64,000 nt of DNA from Loktanella gaetbuli (lineage in GTDB: Bacteria; Pseudomonadota; Alphaproteobacteria; Rhodobacterales; Rhodobacteraceae), in the NCBI RefSeq assembly GCF_020531945.1, contig NZ_JAJATZ010000002.1, forward strand, positions 310,001 to 374,000, given 5' to 3'. Made by a program: the position numbers and the translations under genes. Positions 1 through 7,264 of this stretch are shown piece after piece. A model generated the notes under the pieces. That model had not been told where the DNA came from, made no database searches, and saw only the letters and a list, made by a program, of their open reading frames with translations. Every line of letters begins with the position of its first letter. The first letter of the stretch is position 1.

Positions 1-1
1 A

Positions 2-313
2 ACCGTCGATTGGGATGCCTTTGACATCTGCTGTCAGGCCGCCCGTGGCGCGGGCGCGGTCGTGATGAAGATCGTGATTTTCGACGACGCGGATTACGCC
101 TGGGCGCGGGCAGCGGCGGACAGATATCCGCATCTGCCGCTGTATCTGCAACCGGGCAATCCAGAGGTCGATCCCGACCGCGCGGTCGATCCCCAACGCC
201 TGTCCGACAGGTTGCTGTGGCTGGTCGACAAAACGATGAACGACAACTGGTTTGCCCCGCGCATTCTGCCGCAACTGCACGTGCTGCTGTGGGGCAACAA
301 ACGCGGGGTGTGA
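2..313 (+). CDS. queE: 7-carboxy-7-deazaguanine synthase QueE, C-terminal part (truncated by window edge)
   Basis: This is the last ~103 codons of a radical-SAM enzyme that converts 6-carboxytetrahydropterin to 7-carboxy-7-deazaguanine in preQ0/queuosine synthesis. The frame is open from base 2, so the gene begins outside the window. The SAM cluster-binding part lies upstream and is not visible. The C-terminus ends LPQLHVLLWGNKRGV, which is characteristic of alphaproteobacterial QueE, preceded by the family-typical stretch around DKTMNDNWFAPRI. The internal GTG/ATG near base 62 is not the true start. queF follows 19 bases after the stop, so the two form one pathway unit. Confidence 0.9.
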   Translation, partial: TVDWDAFDICCQAARGAGAVVMKIVIFDDADYAWARAAADRYPHLPLYLQPGNPEVDPDRAVDPQRLSDRLLWLVDKTMNDNWFAPRILPQLHVLLWGNKRGV

Positions 314-332
314 CCCCGTAGAGGAGACGACA

Positions 333-794
333 ATGGAAACGATTTACAGCGATCTGAAACAATTGGGCGACCAGACCAAACTGCCAAACACACCAGAAGA
401 GGCCGTGCTGGAACGTGTGGCCAACCCGCAGGCCGATATCGCCTATTGCGTGCGGTTTACCGCGCCAGAGTTCACATCACTGTGCCCGATGACGGGCCAG
501 CCCGACTTTGCCCATCTGGTGATCGACTACGTCCCGGGGGATTATCTGGTCGAATCCAAATCGCTGAAACTGTTTTTGGGGTCATTTCGCAACCACGGTG
601 CGTTCCACGAGGATTGCACGATCTCGATTGCGCGGCGTCTGGTCGATTTTCTGAACCCGCAATGGCTGCGCATAGGTGGCTATTGGTATCCGCGCGGTGG
701 CATTCCCATCGACGTGTTCTGGCAGACCGGCGCCGTCCTGCAAAACGTGTGGATCCCGGATCAGGGCGTTCCGCCCTATCGCGGTCGGGGCTGA
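333..794 (+). CDS. queF: NADPH-dependent 7-cyano-7-deazaguanine reductase QueF
   Basis: QueF reduces preQ0 to preQ1, the last free-base step before insertion into tRNA. The 153-residue length matches the short unimodular QueF class. The catalytic cysteine lies in TSLCPMTGQPDF, and the family motif ESKSLKLFLGSFRNHGAFHE (NADPH/substrate region) follows. The start was set at ATG 333 behind a GAGGAGA ribosome site. The open frame extends upstream to 252, but that part overlaps queE in another frame. It is cotranscribed with queE. A convergent histidine kinase ends 16 bases beyond its stop. Confidence 0.95.
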   Translation: METIYSDLKQLGDQTKLPNTPEEAVLERVANPQADIAYCVRFTAPEFTSLCPMTGQPDFAHLVIDYVPGDYLVESKSLKLFLGSFRNHGAFHEDCTISIARRLVDFLNPQWLRIGGYWYPRGGIPIDVFWQTGAVLQNVWIPDQGVPPYRGRG

Positions 795-810
795 TCTGCG
801 ACGTCGGCCG

Positions 811-2220
811 TCAGGCGACCTGTGACAGATACGGACCGCCATCGTCCGTGTCAGCATCCCCGATCTGCCGATCGAATTCCACGAAAAAGGTCGAGCCGAC
901 ACCAAGTTCGCTGGTGTAGTCGATGAGGCCACCGTGCTGTTCGACAATCAGTTTCGAGATGTTCAATCCCAGGCCCGTGCCGCCCACCTTGCGGATATCA
1001 GAGGAATCGACCTGCGTAAAACGGCCGAACACGTTCTCACGGGCACCATCGGGGATGCCCTGACCATGGTCATGCACGGACACGCGCGTCCGCTGACCAA
1101 AGGTTTCGACCTGCACCGTGACCGTGCCGCCCTTTTCCGAGAACTTGATGGCGTTCGACAGCATGTTGTTCATCACCTGGATCAGTCGTTTGCGGTCACC
1201 GGCGATCAGCGCATCCTGGGCGCACAGATCGGTTTCCACCACGATCCCAAAGTTGCTTGCGTATCCTGCGATGCTCTCGGCGGCCTCGATCGCCAGCGTG
1301 TTCACCGAGATCGGGTGTAGATCGAATACCATCTCGCCTGCCTCGATCTTTTGCATGTCGAGCAGATCCTCGACGAGGTCGGCCAGGCGTCGCGCATTGC
1401 GCGCCGCAATCGTTATTGCAGGTTTGAGGTTGTCTGGCACAGCACCGAGCCGGTTGCCGTTTATCAATTCCAAAGAGCCGATGATCGACGTCAGCGGCGT
1501 GCGCAGCTCGTGGCTGACAGTGGCCAGAAACCGGGTTTTGACTTCAAGTGCCGCCTTGGCCCGGGCGTGCTCTTGTTCGATGCGTCGGAGTTGCTGATAG
1601 CGCTCGCGATAGCCTTGATTGAACTTGATCGAGATGTCGCAGAGGAAATAGAGCACAAAGATGACCGTAAAGAATTCCAGCCAGATCGGCGAGGAAAACG
1701 CGGGTAGCTCTCGCATCACGTCAAGCAGCGCAATCGTCAGAAACGCGATGCCGTAGATGCCTAGCCGGAGCAGGAGAATGCCGATCATCTGGCTGTTGTG
1801 CATCGCCGCAAAGACAGAGGCCGAAAACAGCAGGAACAGCGGCGTGAAGTGACCGCCCGATGTTTGCTGGATCGCCATGTTCACGCTGAAAATGCTGATT
1901 GCAGTGGCGCTGATCAGGGTGTTGATCGTGATGCGCCACAGAATCGCCCGCCCGACGGCGCGGTTCCGACCGTCCCAATTCGCAGCAACCGAACCCAGAC
2001 GCAGATCGAGGATCTCTGAAAAGACGACGAAAGCGTAGCACAGCACGACTGACGAGGGATCGAAATAGAATGCCGCAAGAATGGCAGCGGCAAGAAAGCT
2101 GGCCTGCCGTTTCCAGATCAGCTGATTGGAAAGCGCGATGTAGTCCTTGATCTTTTGTTCACGACCATGAACGCTGAACCATCTGCGCGGCGACGCAGAG
2201 AGAGCCTGTAAGAAGGTCAT
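811..2220 (-). CDS. Membrane sensor histidine kinase (orphan, no receiver domain)
   Basis: A 469-residue protein. Residues ~40-200 contain about five hydrophobic segments of an uncharacterised membrane sensor, followed by a short coiled linker. HisKA has the H-box FLATVSHELRTPL with phospho-His at ~237. HATPase_c has the N-box NMLSNAIKFSEKGG at ~352-365, G1 DHGQGIPD and G2 GGTGLGLNIS. The start was chosen at ATG 2220 because AGAGG lies just upstream; the open frame runs 30 codons further. No response regulator is encoded nearby. It lies 165 bases downstream, on the same strand, of an N-acyltransferase and a methyltransferase, so a role in sensing their product is an inference. The signal it binds cannot be read from sequence. 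Confidence 0.85.
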   Translation of the reverse strand: MTFLQALSASPRRWFSVHGREQKIKDYIALSNQLIWKRQASFLAAAILAAFYFDPSSVVLCYAFVVFSEILDLRLGSVAANWDGRNRAVGRAILWRITINTLISATAISIFSVNMAIQQTSGGHFTPLFLLFSASVFAAMHNSQMIGILLLRLGIYGIAFLTIALLDVMRELPAFSSPIWLEFFTVIFVLYFLCDISIKFNQGYRERYQQLRRIEQEHARAKAALEVKTRFLATVSHELRTPLTSIIGSLELINGNRLGAVPDNLKPAITIAARNARRLADLVEDLLDMQKIEAGEMVFDLHPISVNTLAIEAAESIAGYASNFGIVVETDLCAQDALIAGDRKRLIQVMNNMLSNAIKFSEKGGTVTVQVETFGQRTRVSVHDHGQGIPDGARENVFGRFTQVDSSDIRKVGGTGLGLNISKLIVEQHGGLIDYTSELGVGSTFFVEFDRQIGDADTDDGGPYLSQVA

Positions 2221-2309
2221 TGTAACCTCTGATGCAATTCCGAGGTCCGGTTTAACCAGAAGTTGTGTTCTAAATTGGACGCATGAGAGGTTCGATCGAA
2301 AGAAGTGCA

Positions 2310-2327
2310 AAACTCTGTTAAGAGTTT
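2310..2327. promoter_or_regulatory. Short palindrome upstream of the histidine kinase
   Basis: AAACTCT and AGAGTTT form a perfect inverted repeat with a 4-base centre, in AT-rich sequence 90 bases before the kinase start. It could be an operator or a weak transcript-end hairpin for the acyltransferase gene. It is too AT-rich for a strong terminator. Confidence 0.35.
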
Positions 2328-2385
2328 AGTAGCATTTTATTGAATATGGTTCGGTTCCCGTTGGGTAATCCGCCGGCAGCGTCGG

Positions 2386-3075
2386 TCAGGCCGCGGCGGT
2401 ACGCCTGTCCTGCGATGGTACATACACACCGGCGAGGTCGGGAAACGCGATGTCGGACTGGGGCATATCGGCAATGGGGCCGAAAACCGGGGTCCGCGAC
2501 AACACGGCGGCGCGTTGTTCGCGCACGTTTGTCGTCAGCAAGTGAATGGGTTTGGCCAACCCGGGATAACTGCGCGGATCAAGCATCGGCGCATAACCAA
2601 GATAGCGGCGATAGAATGCCATATGTTCGGAGCGCACGGGCGCGAGCGCCAGATCAACGTCGTAGAAAAGTGCCGCCATGAACGGAATGCGCAGCACCAG
2701 AAAATGCAATGACACCCGCTGCTTGCGTGCGGATGGATCAATGACGAAACGCGTGGGATCAAGGACGGTCTTGCCCTGGCCGAAACCGGACGTGATTTCG
2801 GGGAACACTTCTGCGGTGGGGGAAACCGCCGACAGTTCCGACATCAGATGCAACCGCACCGCCGCGAGCAATTTGCCGTTGGTCTCGACCGCGATGTGAA
2901 GGCAATTGGCCGTGTCATCGTAGGCGTCGTGCATGATGCCTTGCGCGTTTGCGGCGATCGACCCTTCGGCACGATAGCAATCGTATCGCAGACGGTAGAT
3001 ATCTTCGAGGTCACGATCGTCTGTCATCACGCGGTACCCCGACTGACGCAACGCATTCAAAACCCGCTCATTCAT
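2386..3075 (-). CDS. N-acyl amino acid synthase (FeeM / autoinducer-synthase-like GNAT fold)
   Basis: A 229-residue protein with the pattern of the FeeM/LuxI-like acyltransferase superfamily. It has an N-terminal YRLRYDCYRAEG motif (~27-38), a central DPTRFVIDPSARKQ strand-turn (~106-119) and a SEHMAFYRRYLGY helix (~149-161). Family members transfer an acyl group from acyl-ACP or acyl-CoA to an amino-acid amine, giving N-acyl amino acids or related signals. Start ATG 3075 follows a GAGA-like site. A GTG at 3099 overlapping the upstream stop (GTGA) is an alternative. The gene follows the methyltransferase by 20 bases, suggesting coupled synthesis and methylation of one product. The amino-acid acceptor is unknown. 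It is distinct from classical LuxI and from ornithine-lipid OlsB. Confidence 0.75.
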   Translation of the reverse strand: MNERVLNALRQSGYRVMTDDRDLEDIYRLRYDCYRAEGSIAANAQGIMHDAYDDTANCLHIAVETNGKLLAAVRLHLMSELSAVSPTAEVFPEITSGFGQGKTVLDPTRFVIDPSARKQRVSLHFLVLRIPFMAALFYDVDLALAPVRSEHMAFYRRYLGYAPMLDPRSYPGLAKPIHLLTTNVREQRAAVLSRTPVFGPIADMPQSDIAFPDLAGVYVPSQDRRTAAA

Positions 3076-3095
3076 GTTGAGGTCTCTTTGGTGGG

Positions 3096-3857
3096 TCACA
3101 GATCGATCGCGCGGCAGACCAGCAGGTCACTGTATCCGCGATAGACGACCTCTTGGCGCAGGATCTCGAATCCGGCATCACGGACCGCAGTGGCAAGTTC
3201 GTCTCCGCTGTGTGTCCAGTAGGTGCCATCCTCTTGCGATGACCGGATATTCGCGTTCTGTTTCGCGATTTCACGCCCCTGCCAGAAAATCCGGCATGCG
3301 CCAAGCAGACCATGTTCCCGCCGCAAATGACCAAAAAGGTAGCGCCGCCAATCAGAGACGTTCATCTCGCGTCCCAGATCCACGAGATACAGCAACCCGC
3401 CCGGTCGCAGCATGCGGCGCATGTCTGCCAGACGATCCTCCTGGTCCGGCATGGCATACAGGGAATGGATCGAAACGATCAGATCAGCATCGCCCGGCGC
3501 ACCGGCAGATTCCAGTCCCGCATTTTCAAATATGATGTTGTCGTGGTCCGAAAGCTTTCGCTGCGCGACGCCCAACATTCCGGAATCAGGTTCGATAAAG
3601 CGAATCTGACTGTTTGGGCAGCAACGCGCGATGATCTGCGAATAGTTTCCGGTCCCGCCGCCAATATCGTAAATCACCGGAGGACCGTTCAATTGCGACA
3701 AAAAGCCCTCAAAACCAGTGAGAAGGGACTGATACTCTGGGTTGTGCGCTGACAACAGATCATAGGCGGCCGCGTAGGCTTGCCAATCGGTCTGCGCTGC
3801 GCGCCTGCCCTCTCCCTTTGAAAAAATATTATTATTTTCAACGGAATGTGCGGACAT
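3096..3857 (-). CDS. Class I SAM-dependent methyltransferase
   Basis: A 253-residue methyltransferase with a Rossmann fold. Motif I YDIGGGTGNY is at ~63-72, the acidic post-I residue is in RFIEPDSGML, and motif LRPGGLLYLVDLG follows. It resembles UbiE/small-molecule methyltransferases rather than RNA or protein enzymes. Start ATG 3857 was chosen because AGAGG lies 10 bases upstream; in-frame ATGs up to 3932 lack this. It is the first gene of a minus-strand unit, followed after 20 bases by an N-acyltransferase. O-methylation of an N-acyl amino acid is therefore the favoured role (inference). Its GC content is visibly lower than that of the flanking iron and queuosine genes. Confidence 0.8.
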   Translation of the reverse strand: MSAHSVENNNIFSKGEGRRAAQTDWQAYAAAYDLLSAHNPEYQSLLTGFEGFLSQLNGPPVIYDIGGGTGNYSQIIARCCPNSQIRFIEPDSGMLGVAQRKLSDHDNIIFENAGLESAGAPGDADLIVSIHSLYAMPDQEDRLADMRRMLRPGGLLYLVDLGREMNVSDWRRYLFGHLRREHGLLGACRIFWQGREIAKQNANIRSSQEDGTYWTHSGDELATAVRDAGFEILRQEVVYRGYSDLLVCRAIDL

Positions 3858-4333
3858 GGCTGCGACACCTCTGGCAACAGGATCTGGAAATGTCCCGAAC
3901 TGCGCCGGGCATAACATCACTATAGGTTGCAAATTAAATCCAGCACAACCCGGACCGAGAACAGTTTCGATGTTATGCAGATATTAACCTCGGTTTGAGA
4001 ACAATTTGCCGGATCGCACAGCTCAAAAAGGTTAATCCAGATTAAGAATATTTAGCGGACAAACATGCCAGCTCATGATTTGCGCGGAAATCAGGCAAAA
4101 TTGAATCAGAGACGCGAGACCCATTGCCGCGTTGTTTTTTTCAACAAGTTGAAACGTTTGCAGCCCGATCGGCATGTCCAGACAGGGAATGGTCCTTGGA
4201 TGTTTTTCACCCCGCCCACGTTGGCGATCTGGCCCCCGGCACTGCGGCATGAATTTCACGATGCCGCCAAATCAGGGCCTCAATTTTAGGCGATCAGAAC
4301 ATGCATGGTTACATCGAACCGAAAGGAGGCACC
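3858..4333. other. AT-rich divergent intergenic region
   Basis: About 475 bases separate the methyltransferase (minus) from a small plus-strand gene. The composition is much lower in GC than the window. It holds a 16-base palindrome (see 4139) and an 11-base near-direct repeat, GAGAACAGTTT / GAGAACAATTT, at 3957 and 3997. Short open frames are present but have no ribosome site or recognisable product. It probably carries the promoters of both flanking units. Confidence 0.5.
4139..4154. promoter_or_regulatory. Perfect palindrome, candidate operator
   Basis: TTTCAAC and GTTGAAA are separated by two A bases, giving a perfect 7-2-7 inverted repeat in the promoter region between the methyltransferase/acyltransferase unit and the 65-residue protein gene. 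The symmetry suggests a dimeric regulator site. It does not match the LuxR-box pattern, and the cognate regulator is unknown. Confidence 0.4.
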
Positions 4334-4531
4334 ATGGACTACGACGCTGCACAGCCCTGTGACATGGACCTCGAACTTGTCGCGCACTTTCTTGGTCTTG
4401 TGACCTGCGCCAATGACAACGCGCCACCGCAACAGCCCGAGGCGCGTGCCGCGCAGGGCCCACATCGCAGTGTCGGCAACGGGGCCGCACTGCTCCGCCC
4501 GCAGCCCCACAACACAGGCCCGGACGTCTGA
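4334..4531 (+). CDS. Small hypothetical protein (65 aa)
   Basis: The product is not recognised. The gene is called because a strong AAAGGAGG ribosome site lies 5 bases before ATG 4334 and the frame is open for 65 codons. The N-terminal half (MDYDAAQPCDMDLELVAHF) looks helical and acidic. The C-terminal half is rich in Pro, Ala and Asn and is probably disordered. It has no signal peptide or membrane segment. It ends 8 bases before the convergent 157-residue gene. It could be a lineage-specific regulator or leader-type peptide; nothing in the sequence decides this. Confidence 0.55.
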   Translation: MDYDAAQPCDMDLELVAHFLGLVTCANDNAPPQQPEARAAQGPHRSVGNGAALLRPQPHNTGPDV

Positions 4532-4539
4532 TCCGTTTG

Positions 4540-5013
4540 CTAATGCAATTTACGCGCGGCGTTGATCTGTCTTGAGATCTGCCAGATATCCCGCCCTGCC
4601 CGCTCTGCATATTGGATCAGGACGAGCAGCACCTCACCGGGAACCAGCAGCGACAGCAGCAACATTGCATCCTCGCGGTCTGCGGTCACAGCGGCGGTCA
4701 GAATATGGGCGACGACCGCCTCGTCCGCGCCCACGCAACGGCAGTCGGCACCGTGACGCATGACCGGACGGCGTGCATGATCGACCAGCGCCGTCACAAA
4801 GGTCGCCCAGTTTTCAGTCGCGGCTTGCCCAAGATCCGGCCCGAGGGCGGAGTCAAAAAAATCGCCGACGCGGTCGCGACCGGCCTGACCGTCGAACCAG
4901 TCACGAAATAACGAAACCGTCACGAACTGCATCGGGCTCAGCGCGCGGATATCCCCGACCACGACGCTGCCCGTCACGGATTGGCGATTGTCGATCCCCG
5001 TATCCATCATCAT
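4540..5013 (-). CDS. Conserved hypothetical protein, partner of DUF2218
   Basis: A 157-residue soluble protein of unknown fold and no recognised family. Cys pair CRC occurs near residue 92, and a hydrophobic helix-rich C-terminal half follows (LLLSLLVPGEVLLVLIQYA). Its ATG overlaps the stop of the upstream DUF2218 gene by 4 bases (ATGA), indicating translational coupling. Through DUF2218 it shares the iron-operator-bearing divergent promoter with the siderophore importer. A role in iron or siderophore handling follows from context only. Confidence 0.65.
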   Translation of the reverse strand: MMMDTGIDNRQSVTGSVVVGDIRALSPMQFVTVSLFRDWFDGQAGRDRVGDFFDSALGPDLGQAATENWATFVTALVDHARRPVMRHGADCRCVGADEAVVAHILTAAVTADREDAMLLLSLLVPGEVLLVLIQYAERAGRDIWQISRQINAARKLH

Positions 5014-5324
5014 GACGCTGCACCTCCGGTTTGCGTGGCCCAGGCCATGGCGGAAAACGATTCCCTGAACGCGAAACGCGCGAGGTGGCTGTCGACGATG
5101 CCGCGCATCCGGTCCAGTTTTTCCGGGTCATCCGTGGTGACAACAACCCGCAACACATCGTCGGTTGCCGACAGTGCAATATTGCCGGGCGGCAGCGCGA
5201 TTTCAGCGGAAGCCGGGTCGAAACGCACCTCTGCCTTGTGCGCGAAATGTTTGCTGAGCTGCTGAAGATAGCGGCTGGCCTGTGTCGTGTCGAAGTGACC
5301 TTCGTCGCGGAAAGCGGGTTGCAT
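5010..5324 (-). CDS. DUF2218 domain protein
   Basis: A 104-residue protein spanning essentially the whole DUF2218 family. The signatures are ASRYLQQLSKHFAHKAEVRFD near the N-terminus and the closing pattern VDSHLARFAFRE. Family members are frequent neighbours of siderophore and iron genes, but no biochemical activity is established. The gene is divergent from the FatB-type binding protein, with an iron-type inverted repeat between them, and is translationally coupled to a 157-residue protein. Confidence 0.8.
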   Translation of the reverse strand: MQPAFRDEGHFDTTQASRYLQQLSKHFAHKAEVRFDPASAEIALPPGNIALSATDDVLRVVVTTDDPEKLDRMRGIVDSHLARFAFRESFSAMAWATQTGGAAS

Positions 5325-5356
5325 CTGGTTTTATCCTGAGTATTTCTGTCTGGTAT

Positions 5357-5379
5357 AACCTGACAAGTTTAATCAGGTT
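5357..5379. promoter_or_regulatory. Iron-responsive operator (IRO / Iron-Rhodo-box type)
   Basis: AACCTGA and TCAGGTT form a perfect 7-base inverted repeat around nine bases. The inner pattern TGA-N9-TCA is the known alphaproteobacterial iron-responsive operator bound by Rrf2-type regulators (RirA, and IscR for the related Iron-Rhodo-box). It lies midway between the divergent DUF2218 and fatB-like starts, so it could repress both when iron is sufficient. The regulator gene is not in the window. Confidence 0.75.
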
Positions 5380-5412
5380 TGTCTAGCCACTTTGGACCAA
5401 CTGGAGTCTCAC

Positions 5413-6315
5413 ATGAAAGTCACCCTTCCCATGCTCGCCCTGGCGGGGTTCGCAACCACGGCGGCAGCCCAGCAGGTCGAGGTTCCCACCTTTGCCGGGC
5501 CGGTCGATGTGGCAACCAGCCCGCAACGCGTCGTGGCATTCGACCTTGCGGCAATCGACAGTCTGGACGCGCTGGGGGTCACCGTGGACGGTGTGCCCGA
5601 TTTCACCCCGCCGGCCTATCTTGCGGATGCGATGGACGGGATCACGACCGTCGGCACCCTGTTCGAGCCTGATTTCGAAGCCTTGGCCGTCATGGCACCG
5701 GACCTGATCATCGCGGGTGGACGGTCGCAAACTCAGGTCGACGCATTGTCCCGCGTGGCCCCGACACTGGACATGACCATCAGCGAGACGGTGATCGACG
5801 ATGCCATCGCGCGCGTCATTGCCTACGGTCAGATTTTCGACAAGGCCGAGGCCGCCGCAACCCTGACCGCCGATCTGGACGCTGCCGTGACACAGGCGCA
5901 ATCGGTCGCAGCCGGCAAAGGCCGTGCGCTGATCCTGCTGACCAACGGCGGCAAGATTTCGGCCTATGGCGAAGGGTCCCGGTTTGGATGGATTCACAGC
6001 GCATTGAACATCCCGCAGGCCTATCCCGACCTGACATCCGGGTCGCACGGCGAGGCCGTGTCGTTTGAATTCGTGGCCGAAGTCGATCCCGACTGGATCT
6101 TTGTCGTCGATCGCGGTGCTGCAATCGGTCAGGAAGGCGAGGCCGCAGCCGTCACGCTGGACAACCCGCTGGTTGCTGAAACCAAGGCAGCACAGCAAGG
6201 TCAGATCGTCTATCTGGACAGCGCGCCCCTGTATCTGGCGGGCGGCGGCATCCAGTCGCTGATGGGCACCATCGCTGACATCACGGCCGCCCTTCAGGGC
6301 GACACGGACAGCTGA
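5413..6315 (+). CDS. Siderophore ABC transporter, periplasmic binding protein (FatB type)
   Basis: A 300-residue solute-binding protein of the FatB/iron-siderophore (PBP2-like helical backbone) class. A cleavable signal peptide (residues 1-~20, ending TAAAQQ) lacks a lipobox cysteine, so the product is a soluble periplasmic protein. The family patterns include RVVAFDLAAIDSLDALGV, VGTLFEPDFEALAVMAPDLIIAGGR and VDPDWIFVVDR. ATG 5413 follows a GGAG site; an upstream ATG at 5392 lacks one. It starts a four-gene importer operon preceded by an iron operator. The substrate is probably a catecholate/hydroxamate ferric siderophore, not determinable here. No TonB receptor is encoded nearby. Confidence 0.88.
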   Translation: MKVTLPMLALAGFATTAAAQQVEVPTFAGPVDVATSPQRVVAFDLAAIDSLDALGVTVDGVPDFTPPAYLADAMDGITTVGTLFEPDFEALAVMAPDLIIAGGRSQTQVDALSRVAPTLDMTISETVIDDAIARVIAYGQIFDKAEAAATLTADLDAAVTQAQSVAAGKGRALILLTNGGKISAYGEGSRFGWIHSALNIPQAYPDLTSGSHGEAVSFEFVAEVDPDWIFVVDRGAAIGQEGEAAAVTLDNPLVAETKAAQQGQIVYLDSAPLYLAGGGIQSLMGTIADITAALQGDTDS

Positions 6316-6316
6316 G

Positions 6317-7264
6317 GTGACCCGCAACGCACTCCTTGGTGCACTGACGCTCGTGCTGTTGATCGGTACGAGCGTTTTCGTCGGGGCAACGGACCTGCTG
6401 TCGGGCGATCTGGACGCAGGGTTCCTGATGGCCGTCAGCCGCCTGCCCCGGACCGCTGCCGCGATCTTGACAGGCGCGGGTCTGGCGATGGCGGGTGTCG
6501 TCGTGCAACTGTGCGTCCAGAATCGCATGGTCGAACCGGGTCTGGTCGGCACACCTGAATCCGCCATGCTGGGATTGCTGGCCATCACCCTGATCGCCCC
6601 GGGTGCCGCGCTGATGACCAAGATGTCGGTGGCCGCCGTCACGGCATTGGTCGGCACGCTGGGGTTTCTGGCGCTGGCCCGGCAGGTGCCCCGGCAGGAT
6701 CCCGTACTGTTGCCATTGGTCGGCCTGATCTACGGCGGCATTCTGGGGTCCGTCGTTCTGGGCATCGCCTGGGTCACGGATCTGGTGCAATTCATAGGCG
6801 TCTGGCAGGCAGGCGAATTTTCCGGCGTCCTGCAAGGCCGCTATGAATTGCTCTGGATCGTGGCACTGGTGGCGGCCGCGCTCTATTTTGCCGCCGACCG
6901 TCTGACGCTGCTGGGACTGGGCGAGGATGCTGCCCGCAGTCTGGGGCTGGATTACCGGCAGACATTGATCGGCGGGCTGGTCCTTGTGGCGGTCACAGTC
7001 GCCGTCATCGTCGTCACCGTCGGCAGCATCCCGTTTGTGGGCCTTGTCGTGCCCAACATCGTGTCCCGCCTGCGCGGGGACAATCTGCGCGACAATCTAC
7101 CTGTCGTGGCATGGACCGGCGCGGTGCTTGTGCTGGCCTGCGACATCTTGGGCCGTGTGCTGCGCTGGCCTTATGAAATTCCTGCGGGCACGATCTTTGC
7201 CGTGTTCGGTGCGGGCCTGTTTTTGTGGTTGCTGCACAGCAGACCGGGGCGGTCCCATGGCTGA
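6317..7264 (+). CDS. Siderophore ABC transporter permease (FatD type)
   Basis: A 315-residue FecCD-family inner-membrane permease with about nine to ten hydrophobic segments. The coupling-helix region contains VGLVVPNIVSRLRGDN, typical of the family, and there is an early AGAGLAMAGVVVQ-like motif. The GTG start begins one base after the stop of the binding protein. The end overlaps the second permease by 8 bases. It forms a heterodimeric channel with the next gene. Confidence 0.88.
   Translation: MTRNALLGALTLVLLIGTSVFVGATDLLSGDLDAGFLMAVSRLPRTAAAILTGAGLAMAGVVVQLCVQNRMVEPGLVGTPESAMLGLLAITLIAPGAALMTKMSVAAVTALVGTLGFLALARQVPRQDPVLLPLVGLIYGGILGSVVLGIAWVTDLVQFIGVWQAGEFSGVLQGRYELLWIVALVAAALYFAADRLTLLGLGEDAARSLGLDYRQTLIGGLVLVAVTVAVIVVTVGSIPFVGLVVPNIVSRLRGDNLRDNLPVVAWTGAVLVLACDILGRVLRWPYEIPAGTIFAVFGAGLFLWLLHSRPGRSHG

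Noticed and set aside
3957..4007. Direct repeat GAGAACAGTTT / GAGAACAATTT
   Set aside because: Short, one mismatch, AT-rich; mentioned within the gap but not strong enough as a separate element.
4065..4289. 74-codon plus-strand frame in the AT-rich gap
   Set aside because: No ribosome site, no family, and it overlaps apparent promoter sequence.
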